DNA from: Oceanobacillus rekensis
GTDB lineage: Bacteria; Bacillota; Bacilli; Bacillales; Amphibacillaceae
Direction: 5' to 3'
DNA length: 64,000 nucleotides
NCBI RefSeq assembly: GCF_002153375.1
Contig: NZ_MTBQ01000003.1
Coordinates: 434,001-498,000 of the forward strand
Position 1 is the stretch's first letter, and every line of letters begins with the position of its first letter. Below the pieces are notes generated by a model, which was not told where the DNA came from, ran no database searches, and was given only the letters and a program-made list of their open reading frames with translations. Position numbers and translations under genes: made by a program. Of the stretch, positions 28,433 through 39,100 are shown piece after piece.

Positions 28433-29928
28433 TTATTGTCTTTTCTCTGTTTGATACTGAGGGCAATAATTCCACCAATGAAAAGAACAAACACAGCTAC
28501 AACAAAGCTGATAAATGCCCAATTCAATCCTTCATCCGTTTGTAAGGAATAAACTTCTGTTGTTTCGCGTGGCAAACCAATTCTATAATCACCATTTTCA
28601 TTTTCCCTTACAAGGTTATCTCCAAGATGGCCTCTCAGCTGCAAGCCAGATTCAATATCTGATACATCTAAATAAGCTGATTCACTGCCATTGTTAATCG
28701 CGATATACATTGTCTCGTCTTCCAATGTCCGCTTAAATACACTCATTGCTCCATCTGAACCAACTATTTCAAAGTCACCATGTTGAAGTACAGGAAATTG
28801 ACTCCTTAGTGAAGATATCCGCTCATGAAACTCTTTCAATTCTGGTTCCCCACTGTTAAATGGCACAAGTCGTTGAGAATCCTCAGCAGTTGCACCATAC
28901 ATCGGTAACTCAGAACCTTGCAAAATCATCGGAGTACCAGGAGTGGTATATAGATAAGTCAATGCCAACGTCCAAGTTGTCAGTGAGTTTCTATGATTTT
29001 CAGAATATGCTTGCGTAAATCGCTCTGTATAAAAATCGTCCATATATATTAACCCATGTTGATTTGAAGAATTTGACCAAGTTTCATAAATAGTAGATAC
29101 ATTATTATCTGGAGCAGCAAAGACGTCTACCATCGAATCCCTCAAGCTCATATTTTCAAAAGCATCCAATTCTGTTTCAGCCAATATTTCGTCACTTGCT
29201 TCATCTGTAATTAAAATATCTCCAAGTAAATAAAATTCGGGATTTACACTTTTTAAATGACTTGTGAAATTCCCCAAAAATTCTATAGGAGCCTCGTCCA
29301 CAGCATGAAGCATATAGCCATCAAGGTTCGTTTCATCCATCCAGTATTTGGCAACATCGATTAAATATGCTTCCACTTCAGGATTATTTAAATTCAACTG
29401 AACCGTATTCGCTGTCCATGCAGGTTCAGTTAGCTCCTGCTCCATAAACCAATCTTCTTTGTCTGGATCATCAATGATTGGATTCGTATCAGCAATATAA
29501 TTGGTTACGAACTCCATGACCACTTTCATATCTCGGGCATGTGCTTCTTCAATTAATGTATTCAAATCTTCCATTGTTCCAAACTGTTCTTCTATGCTAT
29601 AAAAGTCCTCGATCCAATATCCATGGTAACCATTATCAGCATTTTCCATTAGAGGTGATATAGAAATCGTTGTAACACCAATCTTCTGTAACGCATCAAG
29701 CTTTAAGATGATCCCTTGAATGTCTCCACCGTGATATGCATTGGGATCATCAATATTCACATCTGCCTGAGATTCCGAGCTGTGATTCGCATTATTGAAT
29801 CGGTCAACCATTATATTATAAATAATTTCTTCCTCCAAAGCCCGCTCTTCATCTGCAAAAACGGTTGGAATATATGACATCGTAGCCATCATAATAGCTA
29901 TAACAAGCATAAATGCTATTTTCTTCAT
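28429..29928 (-). CDS. Membrane-anchored GH13-like protein with degenerate active site
   Basis: The 499-residue protein has an N-terminal signal peptide (residues 1-25), a GH13 alpha-amylase barrel from about 35 to 390 (IYNIMVDRFNN, YHGGDIQGIILKLD, FGTMEDLNTLIEEAHARDMK), a beta-domain and a C-terminal TM helix (about 470-492) with a basic tail, so it is displayed outside and anchored. The catalytic motifs are changed: DGYMLHAVDE has Met and His where active enzymes have Arg and the nucleophile Asp, GDILITD has Asp for the acid/base Glu, and ENHRNS lacks the Asp of NHD. It is probably inactive as an amylase. The start at 29928 follows GGGGGA by 7 nt. Confidence 0.85.
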   Translation of the reverse strand: MKKIAFMLVIAIMMATMSYIPTVFADEERALEEEIIYNIMVDRFNNANHSSESQADVNIDDPNAYHGGDIQGIILKLDALQKIGVTTISISPLMENADNGYHGYWIEDFYSIEEQFGTMEDLNTLIEEAHARDMKVVMEFVTNYIADTNPIIDDPDKEDWFMEQELTEPAWTANTVQLNLNNPEVEAYLIDVAKYWMDETNLDGYMLHAVDEAPIEFLGNFTSHLKSVNPEFYLLGDILITDEASDEILAETELDAFENMSLRDSMVDVFAAPDNNVSTIYETWSNSSNQHGLIYMDDFYTERFTQAYSENHRNSLTTWTLALTYLYTTPGTPMILQGSELPMYGATAEDSQRLVPFNSGEPELKEFHERISSLRSQFPVLQHGDFEIVGSDGAMSVFKRTLEDETMYIAINNGSESAYLDVSDIESGLQLRGHLGDNLVRENENGDYRIGLPRETTEVYSLQTDEGLNWAFISFVVAVFVLFIGGIIALSIKQRKDNK

Positions 29929-30105
29929 AAACAATCCCCCACAAAAATATAGTAACTCTTAGTTTATTATTAACCAATAAAATGAATAGTCAATGACAAA
30001 CCAAATATTGTTGAAAATACTTCACATGTTAAGATTGTGACTGATTTTTATGTTTATCTGCGATTATGAATAGTTTATCGGCAAATCGCCTTCCAATGAT
30101 ATTTC

Positions 30106-30157
30106 GCAATAAAAAAAGACTGCCCCAAAAAACCTTGAGGCAATCCTCCATTTCTTA
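30106..30157 (-). terminator. Terminator of yisL
   Basis: On the minus strand GATTGCCTCAA and TTGGGGCAGTC pair with one or two mismatches, followed by TTTTTTT. Confidence 0.8.
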
Positions 30158-30529
30158 TTATAATTGTATACCCATTGGCAAGCGGAAAAATCCAAGTATC
30201 AATACGATGATGAACGCAATCCAGAACTGAATCCACGGGCTTTTCGCCGATTTCCTTTTACTCTTTTTAACCAATATCATTTCCATCGCTGCGATCAACC
30301 AAATTCCAGCTACACCTTTCGTGATTGCTTCAGCCAGAATCGGCATTCCACTGTTTGTGATGTAATTCCAGAGTAAAACTCCACCAGTATAAAGCATAAA
30401 CAAGTAAACAAGACGTAAAATCATATGAAGAATTTTTGCAGGTTTTGCATTATCGCGATCCACCATTGCAATTACTAAAATAAACAGTATGATTCCCAAA
30501 ACCCATGATGTTATATGCATATGTGTCAT
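30158..30529 (-). CDS. yisL: YisL/UPF0344-family membrane protein
   Basis: The 123-residue protein has four hydrophobic helices and the DUF1516 features: THMHITSWVLGIILF at the start and LHMILRLVYLFMLYTGG near residue 38. Function unknown. I take the ATG at 30529, 6 nt after AAGGGAGGAT; an upstream frame of 14 codons has no ribosome site. It is monocistronic, with its own terminator. Confidence 0.85.
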   Translation of the reverse strand: MTHMHITSWVLGIILFILVIAMVDRDNAKPAKILHMILRLVYLFMLYTGGVLLWNYITNSGMPILAEAITKGVAGIWLIAAMEMILVKKSKRKSAKSPWIQFWIAFIIVLILGFFRLPMGIQL

Positions 30530-30748
30530 GAATGTATCCTCCCTTTGTTTCTGTGATTCTAAAAAACTCACAGAATAATATCTAATCGTATCATAACATG
30601 TACATCCAAATAATTCATTTTATATAAACCATCGTAAATAAAAAAGATACAAGCTTGTTGCAAAACATTCACAACCCAACCTTGATTAACGTATTGATTT
30701 TCTATTTTTACCTTTTCACTTTACTTTCGATTGTTTCATTCATAATTT

Positions 30749-31924
30749 TCACTTTGTGTTCTTGCGAAACGGCTGTAACTTATTATATGTTAAGCTTCTC
30801 CATATCCATTCCATTGGTCCAAAACGGAATCTCGCCAACCACCATTTACTGAAAAATACTTGCATGGTAAAGATAACCAGTACCATAACAATTCCTGCAG
30901 CAGGACGGATCGAGCCATATAATCCAAAACCGATGCCATAGAAAAGCATGAAGCTAATGACAGACTGAAGTAAGTAATTCGTCAATGCCATTCTTCCAAC
31001 ACTTATGAATGGCTGGATTATTATTAACCCTAGCTTACTCCTGGCAAGCAGTGTAATTGAAACAATATAAAAGATTGCTGATGCTGTACCACCGATATTA
31101 TCCTGAATATAAGAAAACCATAACGGATTTTCAAATAAATAGGTTCCCATTTTTATAGCAATAAAGATGATAAGCGATATCACCCATACTTTCTTCAATG
31201 TAACTGCATGTTTATTTGGCTCGTGAAGCCAGTGTTTCCGAGCGATATACATACCGAATAAGAATAAAGGAAGTAAGGTTGCTGCCAAAAACAGCATAAC
31301 AATTCCTCCATTTGCATACATCCAATCATGATAATTTTGTGACCAGATCGTTAGCAGACTATTGCTTTGATAGTTAGCCAATGTTTGATTAATTATATTT
31401 TCATTATAACCACCCAAGTAATTGCGGGCACCGTACATCGCTAGTGATAATAGTCCTACACTTCCCACGAGAAGGATCACACCCCAAAGGACCAACAGCT
31501 CATCCCTCACATTCAGAAACAACAGCAGTAGAAGACCAATCAGACCATAAGATAGTAAAATATCACCATGCCAGATGAAAAATGCGTGGAAGATTCCAAT
31601 CCCAATGAGAATAATCAACCTCCTGAATAAGAAAGATCTTACATTTGCATTTCGCGCAACAAGCCGACTTTTTAGCAACTGTATACCAAAACCGAAAAGA
31701 ATGGAAAACAATGTATAAAAGCTTGCTTGAAAAAATATATCAATAAACCCTTGCGAAAACCGATCCACTGGAGAAGACCAAACATCCTCCGCTCCTCCAT
31801 GCATAAAATAAGGAGCTGAAAAAGCACCGATATTAACGATAAATATCCCAAAGATAGCAAACCCTCTAGCTGCATCAATCCAAACTAATCGATTACTCTC
31901 TTTCGCCGGACCAAATTGTTGCAT
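30749..31924 (-). CDS. DUF418 membrane protein (YeiB/YxaH family)
   Basis: The 391-residue polytopic protein has about ten membrane segments and the N-terminal signature LVWIDAARGFAIFGIFIVNI. The DUF418 domain lies at the C-terminus (FISVGRMALTNYLLQS near 300, then FGPMEWIWRSLTY near 375). Transport is suspected for the family but unproven. I choose the ATG at 31924, 8 nt after AAGGGAG, rather than the ATG six codons upstream. A repeat copy lies directly upstream. Confidence 0.85.
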   Translation of the reverse strand: MQQFGPAKESNRLVWIDAARGFAIFGIFIVNIGAFSAPYFMHGGAEDVWSSPVDRFSQGFIDIFFQASFYTLFSILFGFGIQLLKSRLVARNANVRSFLFRRLIILIGIGIFHAFFIWHGDILLSYGLIGLLLLLFLNVRDELLVLWGVILLVGSVGLLSLAMYGARNYLGGYNENIINQTLANYQSNSLLTIWSQNYHDWMYANGGIVMLFLAATLLPLFLFGMYIARKHWLHEPNKHAVTLKKVWVISLIIFIAIKMGTYLFENPLWFSYIQDNIGGTASAIFYIVSITLLARSKLGLIIIQPFISVGRMALTNYLLQSVISFMLFYGIGFGLYGSIRPAAGIVMVLVIFTMQVFFSKWWLARFRFGPMEWIWRSLTYNKLQPFRKNTK

Positions 31925-32074
31925 TGGTTCCACTCCCTTCATTGGTGACTGTCACTTCTAAATGTTGCGTAAGTACATCTGTGGAATGTCCATGCGTTGT
32001 ATCAATAACAATGGCATCAATACCTGTTACAACGAGTATGATAAAATGCATTTCTATAAGCTTGTGCTAATGCT

Positions 32075-32352
32075 CCTGTCCAGGATCGCTCTGGGCGGAT
32101 GCGCATCCTTAGGGCACGTCCTCAAGCCCTCCAAAGAGAAAACCACTCTGCGGGGTCTTCGGACACGTGCTGTTCCCATAGGACTCACCGCCCAGAGCGA
32201 TCCCGGACTAGTACTACTATTTATGGAGGAATTCTCTGCCTTTTTTCAGTTAAAGATTCTATCTTTAACAAACGCTATTCTAGCAGCCCCGTATACACGT
32301 AGACTCCTGAGGGAAGTGAAGTGTATACGGGGCTGCTGTTGCCGAAGTAACT
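32075..32352 (+). repeat. Modular hairpin repeat, copy R3 (A+B, rewritten B arms)
   Basis: Module A has arms at 32080-32098 (CCAGGATCGCTCTGGGCGG) and 32188-32206 with one mismatch. Module B has a 17-bp perfect stem AGCAGCCCCGTATACAC (32282-32298) with GTGTATACGGGGCTGCT (32321-32337). Its sequence differs from the B arms of other copies on both sides, while the CGTAGACTCCTG loop start and the GCCGAAGTAACTTTT end are kept. It separates addA from the upstream DUF418 gene; the 470-bp gap has nothing else. Confidence 0.85.
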
Positions 32353-32393
32353 TTTTTGCCTTTATCAGTGTTACAAATCTAACTTAAATATTT

Positions 32394-35300
32394 TTATTGT
32401 TGCACTGGTACTTCCACAAGCAATTGTTTTGAGAAGAAATACAGGTATGTTTCTTTTACCGGTTGCCTCCATATCTCTTCAAGAGCATGTCGGTACAAAG
32501 ACATCTGTGTTTCGTATCTCTTAACTAGTTGCTCTCTTACAGCATCTGTAACATCCTTTGCAATGGTATCTGTCTTATAGTCGAGGATAATCCACCCATC
32601 ATCTCTTGGGATAAGACAGTCAATCACACCTTGGATCAGAACTTGTTCATCTTTGTCACTTTTCCAATTTGCATAAACTTTACTTGCAGGCAATGTCAGA
32701 CTGAATGGCACTTCCCGATACATTTCCGTACTATCTATCATAAGCTTTGCAATATCCGTATGGAAAAATTGTTCAATTGGCCCCACATCCACGATATCCG
32801 CTTCTACCCTCGTCAATATCTCTTTATCTGCAAGTAGCTCCACGTATTCTGCGATTTCGTTTCCCGTTAATGCCCGGTCCATTGGCAGGTGTTGCATAAC
32901 CGTATGCATGGCAGTACCAATTTCTGCTGGTGTAACCTTTTTTTCAGTCTGCATAAAATTCGGTCGTTTGACAATTGGTGCTTTAAACGATTGTACAAGT
33001 TGATTGTCACTGTAATCATCTTTGATTTCTCGTTGTCGCTTAAGCTCTGTAACTGTTTGCTTTGCACGCAAACTTGCTGCTTGATTATATGGATATTGAT
33101 AGGATAACCGTTCATTCACTACAACTTGTAAATCTCTATCTTCCACATCTACAGGCTGCCAATTGATGATTTTCTCCTTCAACTGCAAATCTGCTTCCAT
33201 TGTCGTTTCTTCCAGATTTGTCAAGTCACTAGCATGGATAATGGATACATCCCATCTCGATGGATCGACCTTTATTTCTTCTAATACAGCATCCCCAATT
33301 TCCTCTGTTCGAAGCCCACCTGTTTCTTGATGACGGATGAGTGCTGGTCCGACCCAATCCAAATAGGTCTTCGATTCCATACGGAAATGTGCCGGGAGAA
33401 CCCACTCGGAATGGTCAATCATTTTCTGCCATTTTTGCAGTTTTTTCTCCATCGATCCTACTGTACCGACCATAACAAGCTTTTCTTTTGCCCGGGTTAA
33501 TGCTACATATAATACACGCATCTCCTCGGCGAGAAGCTCCCTCATTTTCTCCTGCTGTAATGCATGGTAGAATAACGTAGGATACGTAATTCGTTTAATC
33601 GGATCGATATATTTACTCGCAAATCCAAGATCTTTATGCAACAAATATTTTTGCCTTAAATCTTGTTGATTGAATTGCTTTTCCATCGCTCCTAATATTA
33701 CGACAGGGAATTCGAGCCCTTTACTTTTATGGATAGTCATAATTCGGACAACATCTTCCTGCTCACTGAGTGCCCTGGCAGCTCCTAAGTCATCCCCACG
33801 TTCTTCCATTCTTTCGATAAAGCGAAGGAAACGGAAGAGACCACGAAAGGATGTTGTCTCATAACCACGAGCACGATCATAAAGCGCTCTTAAATTAGCT
33901 TGGCGCTGGCGTCCACCAGGCATACCACCAACAAAATCATAGTAGCCAGTTTCCCTGTAGATATCCCAGATTAATTCTGATAATCCACCTTGCTTGGATG
34001 CAATCCGAAATAGATCCAACTGATTCAGGAACTGTTCTATTTTATTAGCGGTGCTATCACTATTCTGTTTCCTATAACTTATTGCCGCCTCATAAAATGA
34101 ACCGTTCTTATCTGCTAAGCGAATGGAAGCCAGTTCATCCTCATTTAAGCCGACAATCGGTGATTTTAGAACAGAAGCCATCGGAATATCCTGTCTTGGA
34201 TTATCAATGATCTTCAACAAACCGATCATTATTTTTACTTCAATCGCTTCAAAATAACCTGTCGAAAGCTCCGCATAAACGGGAATCCCCTGTTTCTTCA
34301 GTTCATCGGCAATCGTTGCGGCCCATGTCATCGAACGCATAAGGATTACAATATCCCGATATTGTAAGTCACGCTGGCTCTGTGTTTCCTTATCCACAAC
34401 TTTCATTGGGGCGCTTGCTTCCTTTAGACCGATCCATGTTTTTATTTTTTCTGCATATGCTCTTGCTTCAAGCTGTGCTTTTTCTAAATCTTGAAAGTTC
34501 TCTTCCTCTCCAGTTGCTTCTTCCCTGTCATCTACTGCTTCCCTGTCAATAATAAGGAGTTCAGGAGATGGCTTATCATATGGCAGTTCATCATACATTT
34601 TATTGCCGTAAATTAACTCTGCATCTGTATCATAATTTATTTCTCCAAGTTCTTCATCGAGAATCTGCCGGAAAATATAATTTGCCCCTGTAAGTACTTG
34701 CTCACGGCTTCTAAAATTGCTTGCCAAGTCAATTCGTTTCGCAATTTCATCGTCATTTGCAAAGCGTTTATATTTTTCAATGAAAAGAGTTGGTTCCGCA
34801 TGTCGGAAGCGATAAATACTCTGTTTGACATCGCCTACCATGAACATATTCCCCGCACCTGACCTGTCACTTATCAATGTGAGTATCGTTTCCTGGACAA
34901 GATTCGTATCCTGATATTCATCGACAAGAACCTCACTGAACTGCTTTTGAAATTGCAATGCTACTGTTGATGGGATGATGTTCCCTGTTGTAGAAGCTTC
35001 ATCCACAAGCAATTGCAGACAAAAATGTTCCAAATCGGAAAAATCAACAAGGGCTTTTTCTCGTTTATGTTCTGTGAATTTAGCTTTAAATTGCTTTACA
35101 AGTTCTGTAAGCTGTTTAATAACTGGCGCCAGCTCTCTCATATCCTCTATATGGCTGTTGAGATTCCTGCTGAACCATTTCTTTTTCATGCCATCCCAGC
35201 GATCCTTGTAACTTTTTCTTAGATTCTTCACTTTTTCCTTCTTTAATTCGTTACATTCTGCGCGTTTCCCAGACAATCTTCCAAAAGTACTTGACGTCAT

Positions 35301-36131
35301 AAAGGTTTGAAGTTCGTCCCAGGAACCGACAAAGCGTAAAGCTTCCTGTAACAGAGCCATATCTGCATCAATGGTATCAGCGTAATGATACGGGCCATCA
35401 TTTTCCCTCGTTATGTTTAACGCAAGCTCCATCTCCTGTTCAATCGCATCCAACTGATCTTTTACTTCCCGCTTGATCATTGTTAGCCAATTTAGATTAG
35501 ATTCTGTCCAGTTTTCGGGTATTTGATATACATCTGCTAACTTGTCGAGCCACAGATCTGGCCATGGATTTTGTGTAGCAAATGTATACAAATTAAGAAT
35601 GAGATCTTCTACTTCCAAGTCACTGCGATCACTGGAAAAGCGATCTACAACAGCAAAAAATTGTTCCTGATTTCCCGTCTCGTTGCCATACCATTCTTCA
35701 AATAAATCATCAAGTACTTCTTGCTTAATCAAATCACCTTCCATATCATTTGCGATTCGAAATGACGGGTCAATATCAATCATATACGCATACTTTCTGA
35801 TGGCATCCAGACAAAAAGAGTGCAAAGTAGAAATGGATGCCCTTTGCAGTAAGGATAATTGTTTTTTTAAGTGTATAGAAGTTGGATTTTCTGCAAGTGA
35901 TTTTTCAAGCGCAGTTCCAACACGATTACGCATTTCCTGGGCTGCAGCATTTGTAAATGTAACTACGAGCAAGGAGTCAATATCAACCGGTTTATCATTC
36001 GATAACAACTTTTGAATAATTCTTTCGACTAGCACTGCCGTCTTGCCTGACCCAGCAGCGGCAGCAACGAGAATATCACTGCCATCTGAATAAATCGCAT
36101 CTTGCTGTTCCTTTGTCCAATTAACCATCAT
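32394..36131 (-). CDS. addA: ATP-dependent helicase/nuclease subunit A
   Basis: The 1245-residue protein is the UvrD-like helicase and RecB-like nuclease subunit of AddAB, which processes double-strand breaks up to Chi. Walker A is AAAGSGKTAVL near residue 27, the helicase DEYQD is seen as LVDEYQDTNLVQ near 405, and IMTIHKSKGLEFPVV is near 780. The C-terminal nuclease motif IQGVIDCLIPRDDGWIILDYKTD lies near 1170. It overlaps addB by 11 bp, with ATGATG right after GGAGG, so translation is coupled. Confidence 0.97.
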   Translation of the reverse strand: MMVNWTKEQQDAIYSDGSDILVAAAAGSGKTAVLVERIIQKLLSNDKPVDIDSLLVVTFTNAAAQEMRNRVGTALEKSLAENPTSIHLKKQLSLLQRASISTLHSFCLDAIRKYAYMIDIDPSFRIANDMEGDLIKQEVLDDLFEEWYGNETGNQEQFFAVVDRFSSDRSDLEVEDLILNLYTFATQNPWPDLWLDKLADVYQIPENWTESNLNWLTMIKREVKDQLDAIEQEMELALNITRENDGPYHYADTIDADMALLQEALRFVGSWDELQTFMTSSTFGRLSGKRAECNELKKEKVKNLRKSYKDRWDGMKKKWFSRNLNSHIEDMRELAPVIKQLTELVKQFKAKFTEHKREKALVDFSDLEHFCLQLLVDEASTTGNIIPSTVALQFQKQFSEVLVDEYQDTNLVQETILTLISDRSGAGNMFMVGDVKQSIYRFRHAEPTLFIEKYKRFANDDEIAKRIDLASNFRSREQVLTGANYIFRQILDEELGEINYDTDAELIYGNKMYDELPYDKPSPELLIIDREAVDDREEATGEEENFQDLEKAQLEARAYAEKIKTWIGLKEASAPMKVVDKETQSQRDLQYRDIVILMRSMTWAATIADELKKQGIPVYAELSTGYFEAIEVKIMIGLLKIIDNPRQDIPMASVLKSPIVGLNEDELASIRLADKNGSFYEAAISYRKQNSDSTANKIEQFLNQLDLFRIASKQGGLSELIWDIYRETGYYDFVGGMPGGRQRQANLRALYDRARGYETTSFRGLFRFLRFIERMEERGDDLGAARALSEQEDVVRIMTIHKSKGLEFPVVILGAMEKQFNQQDLRQKYLLHKDLGFASKYIDPIKRITYPTLFYHALQQEKMRELLAEEMRVLYVALTRAKEKLVMVGTVGSMEKKLQKWQKMIDHSEWVLPAHFRMESKTYLDWVGPALIRHQETGGLRTEEIGDAVLEEIKVDPSRWDVSIIHASDLTNLEETTMEADLQLKEKIINWQPVDVEDRDLQVVVNERLSYQYPYNQAASLRAKQTVTELKRQREIKDDYSDNQLVQSFKAPIVKRPNFMQTEKKVTPAEIGTAMHTVMQHLPMDRALTGNEIAEYVELLADKEILTRVEADIVDVGPIEQFFHTDIAKLMIDSTEMYREVPFSLTLPASKVYANWKSDKDEQVLIQGVIDCLIPRDDGWIILDYKTDTIAKDVTDAVREQLVKRYETQMSLYRHALEEIWRQPVKETYLYFFSKQLLVEVPVQQ

Positions 36132-39100
36132 TATCTTCCTCCTCTCTTAGTTTGCCTAATATCTCATCTTCCTTCATATCTGTAAGCTTCCGGTAATTAT
36201 TTTCCTCTAATACAGGATCAAATTGGCAAACAGAATGAAAAGGGCAGAATGTACAAGCGATATTCTGCTTATGTTGATATGGGTTTAAATGGACTCCCCC
36301 ATTTGTCATATCAATCCCTGCATTTGTCATTAATTGATGAATATGGTTTTGTAAATTATTGAATGTCTGATTATCAGCAACTTTTGAAAAACTATTAAAT
36401 CCGCCATTTTTCTTAATACCTGCAGGGACTATCTGGCTTATACCTGTCTCAAGTGAAGTATCCATCATTTTAACGATTTCTTCATTCGAAAGAAGCAGCC
36501 CTTGCATTTTGTACTTTTTGAAAATCTCTTCGGCTATTTCATCATCACCCATTTTTCCTTTTCCAGAAATCATCGGGTTATGGACATGGAAATAGAGAAC
36601 CCCAGCGGGTGTAGCCTTTGTACCAAGCCACTGCTCTGAGTGTGTTAACACGACATCCAAATAGGTGAGCATCTGAAGTGCCAATCCATAATAAACTTCG
36701 ACTAAGTTAAGTCCCTTGGCACTTGATTTATAATCTATAATTCTTAAAAACAATGATTCCGCGTTTAATGCTTTATCCACACGGTCGATTCTCCCACGGA
36801 GCAATAGTTCATAACCATTTGGCAGCTCCATGCTAAGTGACGGAAGTTCTTCCCCCTCACCAAAACCAAGTTCAAATCCAACCGGCGAAAAATTACTCTG
36901 TCTTGCTTGTTCACTTAAGATATAAGCGGCTCTTGCAATAATCTCCTCCAACTTCTGCTGGATATATTTATACCGATTGGAACTGCGAAGAATCTGATGC
37001 TGTAAAATAGGAGCAAGATTGTGTACTGCCTTTTTTGCATATTGATCTGTATCCGTTTTTGACAGCTTTGCAAAGTCACGCCCTTCCTTGTGGATCCACT
37101 CAGTAATTGTTTTTAATGCTTCATGGAAGAGTTGGCCAATATCTGGTGCATCTAATTTATACGTTTTTCGCTCATCTAGTTTTAGACTATATTTTGCAAA
37201 ATGCTGATAGGAGCATTTATAATATGTCTCCAGTCTGCTAACACTTGCTTTCACTTGTTTTGGATAAAGCTCTTCAACTGTTTTTTTTGCCAAATTAATT
37301 GGTTGATTTTCATAATATAAACTTTGCAGGATTGTATAAGTAGTACTATACTTCGGCTGATTACTTACATACCAATTAAATACTTCCCACCAGATTGGTT
37401 TCACTGGGTAACCTTTACGGATTCTTGCCATTTGTGCCGTCAGGGCAGACCTTGTTTTTCCCGGTGTCGTTATAAATCGCTCAGCATCTGCAAGTTCGTC
37501 TGGGTCTTGCAGTAAGAGATGGTTACTACAGGATGGGAAAAGATTCTCGATGCGCTTAATAAGTTGTGAAGGCATTTTCGCCTTTCCTTCTTCATCACTT
37601 AATGGATAACTGACCATCAACCTATCCCTTGCTGCTGTAAAAGCAATATACATATAAAACCAGTCATCAAGCAGCTGACGTTTTCCGCTGTCCGCAAGCC
37701 TTATACCACCCGTAGCCAAAATTTCCCGTTCTTCCTCATTAATCATCCCATCTGCTGGCGGTTTCATCGGCCAAATACCATCATTGACACCAAGCAAAAA
37801 GGAGCATTTTACTCCACTGATTCTTGATCTATCAATTGTACCGACAATTACATGGTCCATGCTCGGTGGAACATGGGAAAATTTAAGTGTTTCAAATCCA
37901 GCATCCAATGTGGCATGGTAAGTGGATAAAGTCATTTCTTCCTCCCCAGCCATTTCAACCATTTCATCAAACAGTTGGATTACGGCATCCCACACTTGAT
38001 CCTGTTCTCTACCTTTTTCAGTTTCCCCATTTTCGTCATAGTTCGTCCGCACTTTTTCCAGTTGCTGTGGAATATTTAAATTTTCAAGCAGCATATATGT
38101 CTCCGTACATAAATCTTTGATTGCCTTTGCCTTTCTAATTTGCTCATCGAAAGGCCTCAATGCTTTCGTAACTTGCTTTCGATAGTGATTGATTCGTTTT
38201 TGTGTTTCTTTTTCAATATCGGTTTGAGATGCATTTTCAAAGCCACGGAACCTTTGAAACTTCCATTCTTCTTCACCAAACCACCGTTCACGGGAGCGGA
38301 TTCCATACTCCAAACAATAGTTTTCCAGTTCATCGATTGCATCATTTGTTAATGGATATTCCGGATCTGTTGCTGGTATAAAGCCTGTTTTCAACACACG
38401 GAAAACCGCATCATATCGCCAATTTCCTTCCACAATATCCAATACAGATCGAATAATCTCAATCAGCGGGTGATTCAGCATGGTTCGTTTTTCATCAATA
38501 AACACTGGGATATCATGATCATCAAAAATTGTTTGGATTAAATCATGATAGATATCCGTTTGTCTGATGAAAACAGCAATATCCTGAAAACGATATTGCT
38601 CTTCCCTGACTAAACGAAGTATTTCTTGTGCAGCTCCCTCCACTTCTGCTCGTGGGTGTACTGCTTCAGCAATCGTAATCGGTACGTCTCCATAGAATTC
38701 AGGTGATGGCCTTACATCAAAGTTCTGTTCTAAATGTAAGAAATGGGCTCTATCGCTAAACCTGCCATATTTTGGTTCAAGTACAACCGTTTCATCCAAA
38801 CTGATTTGATTTTCATCGGCGATTTGTTCCAATATATGATAGGTTTCTGTTGTCTGATAAAACAGATCAAGTTCAGAAACATCCTCGTTCGGATGATCTA
38901 AAGCCAATGTGACAGTCACAGAATTACATTTCTTCATCAACGCTTCCACTACGATAAGCTCTTTAGGTGTAAAGCTATGGAATCCATCAAAGTAAATATC
39001 AGCATCTTCCAACAAATTGGAATCACTGATTTTTTCCGAAAGCAATTGTAATTGATCTTCACCATCCATATAGTTTTCCTGCAGTGCAATAATAAGCTTT

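Noticed and set aside
31962-32387. 141-codon plus-strand frame
   Set aside because: It covers repeat R3 and lacks a ribosome site. Its coding-like length comes from the GC-rich repeat.
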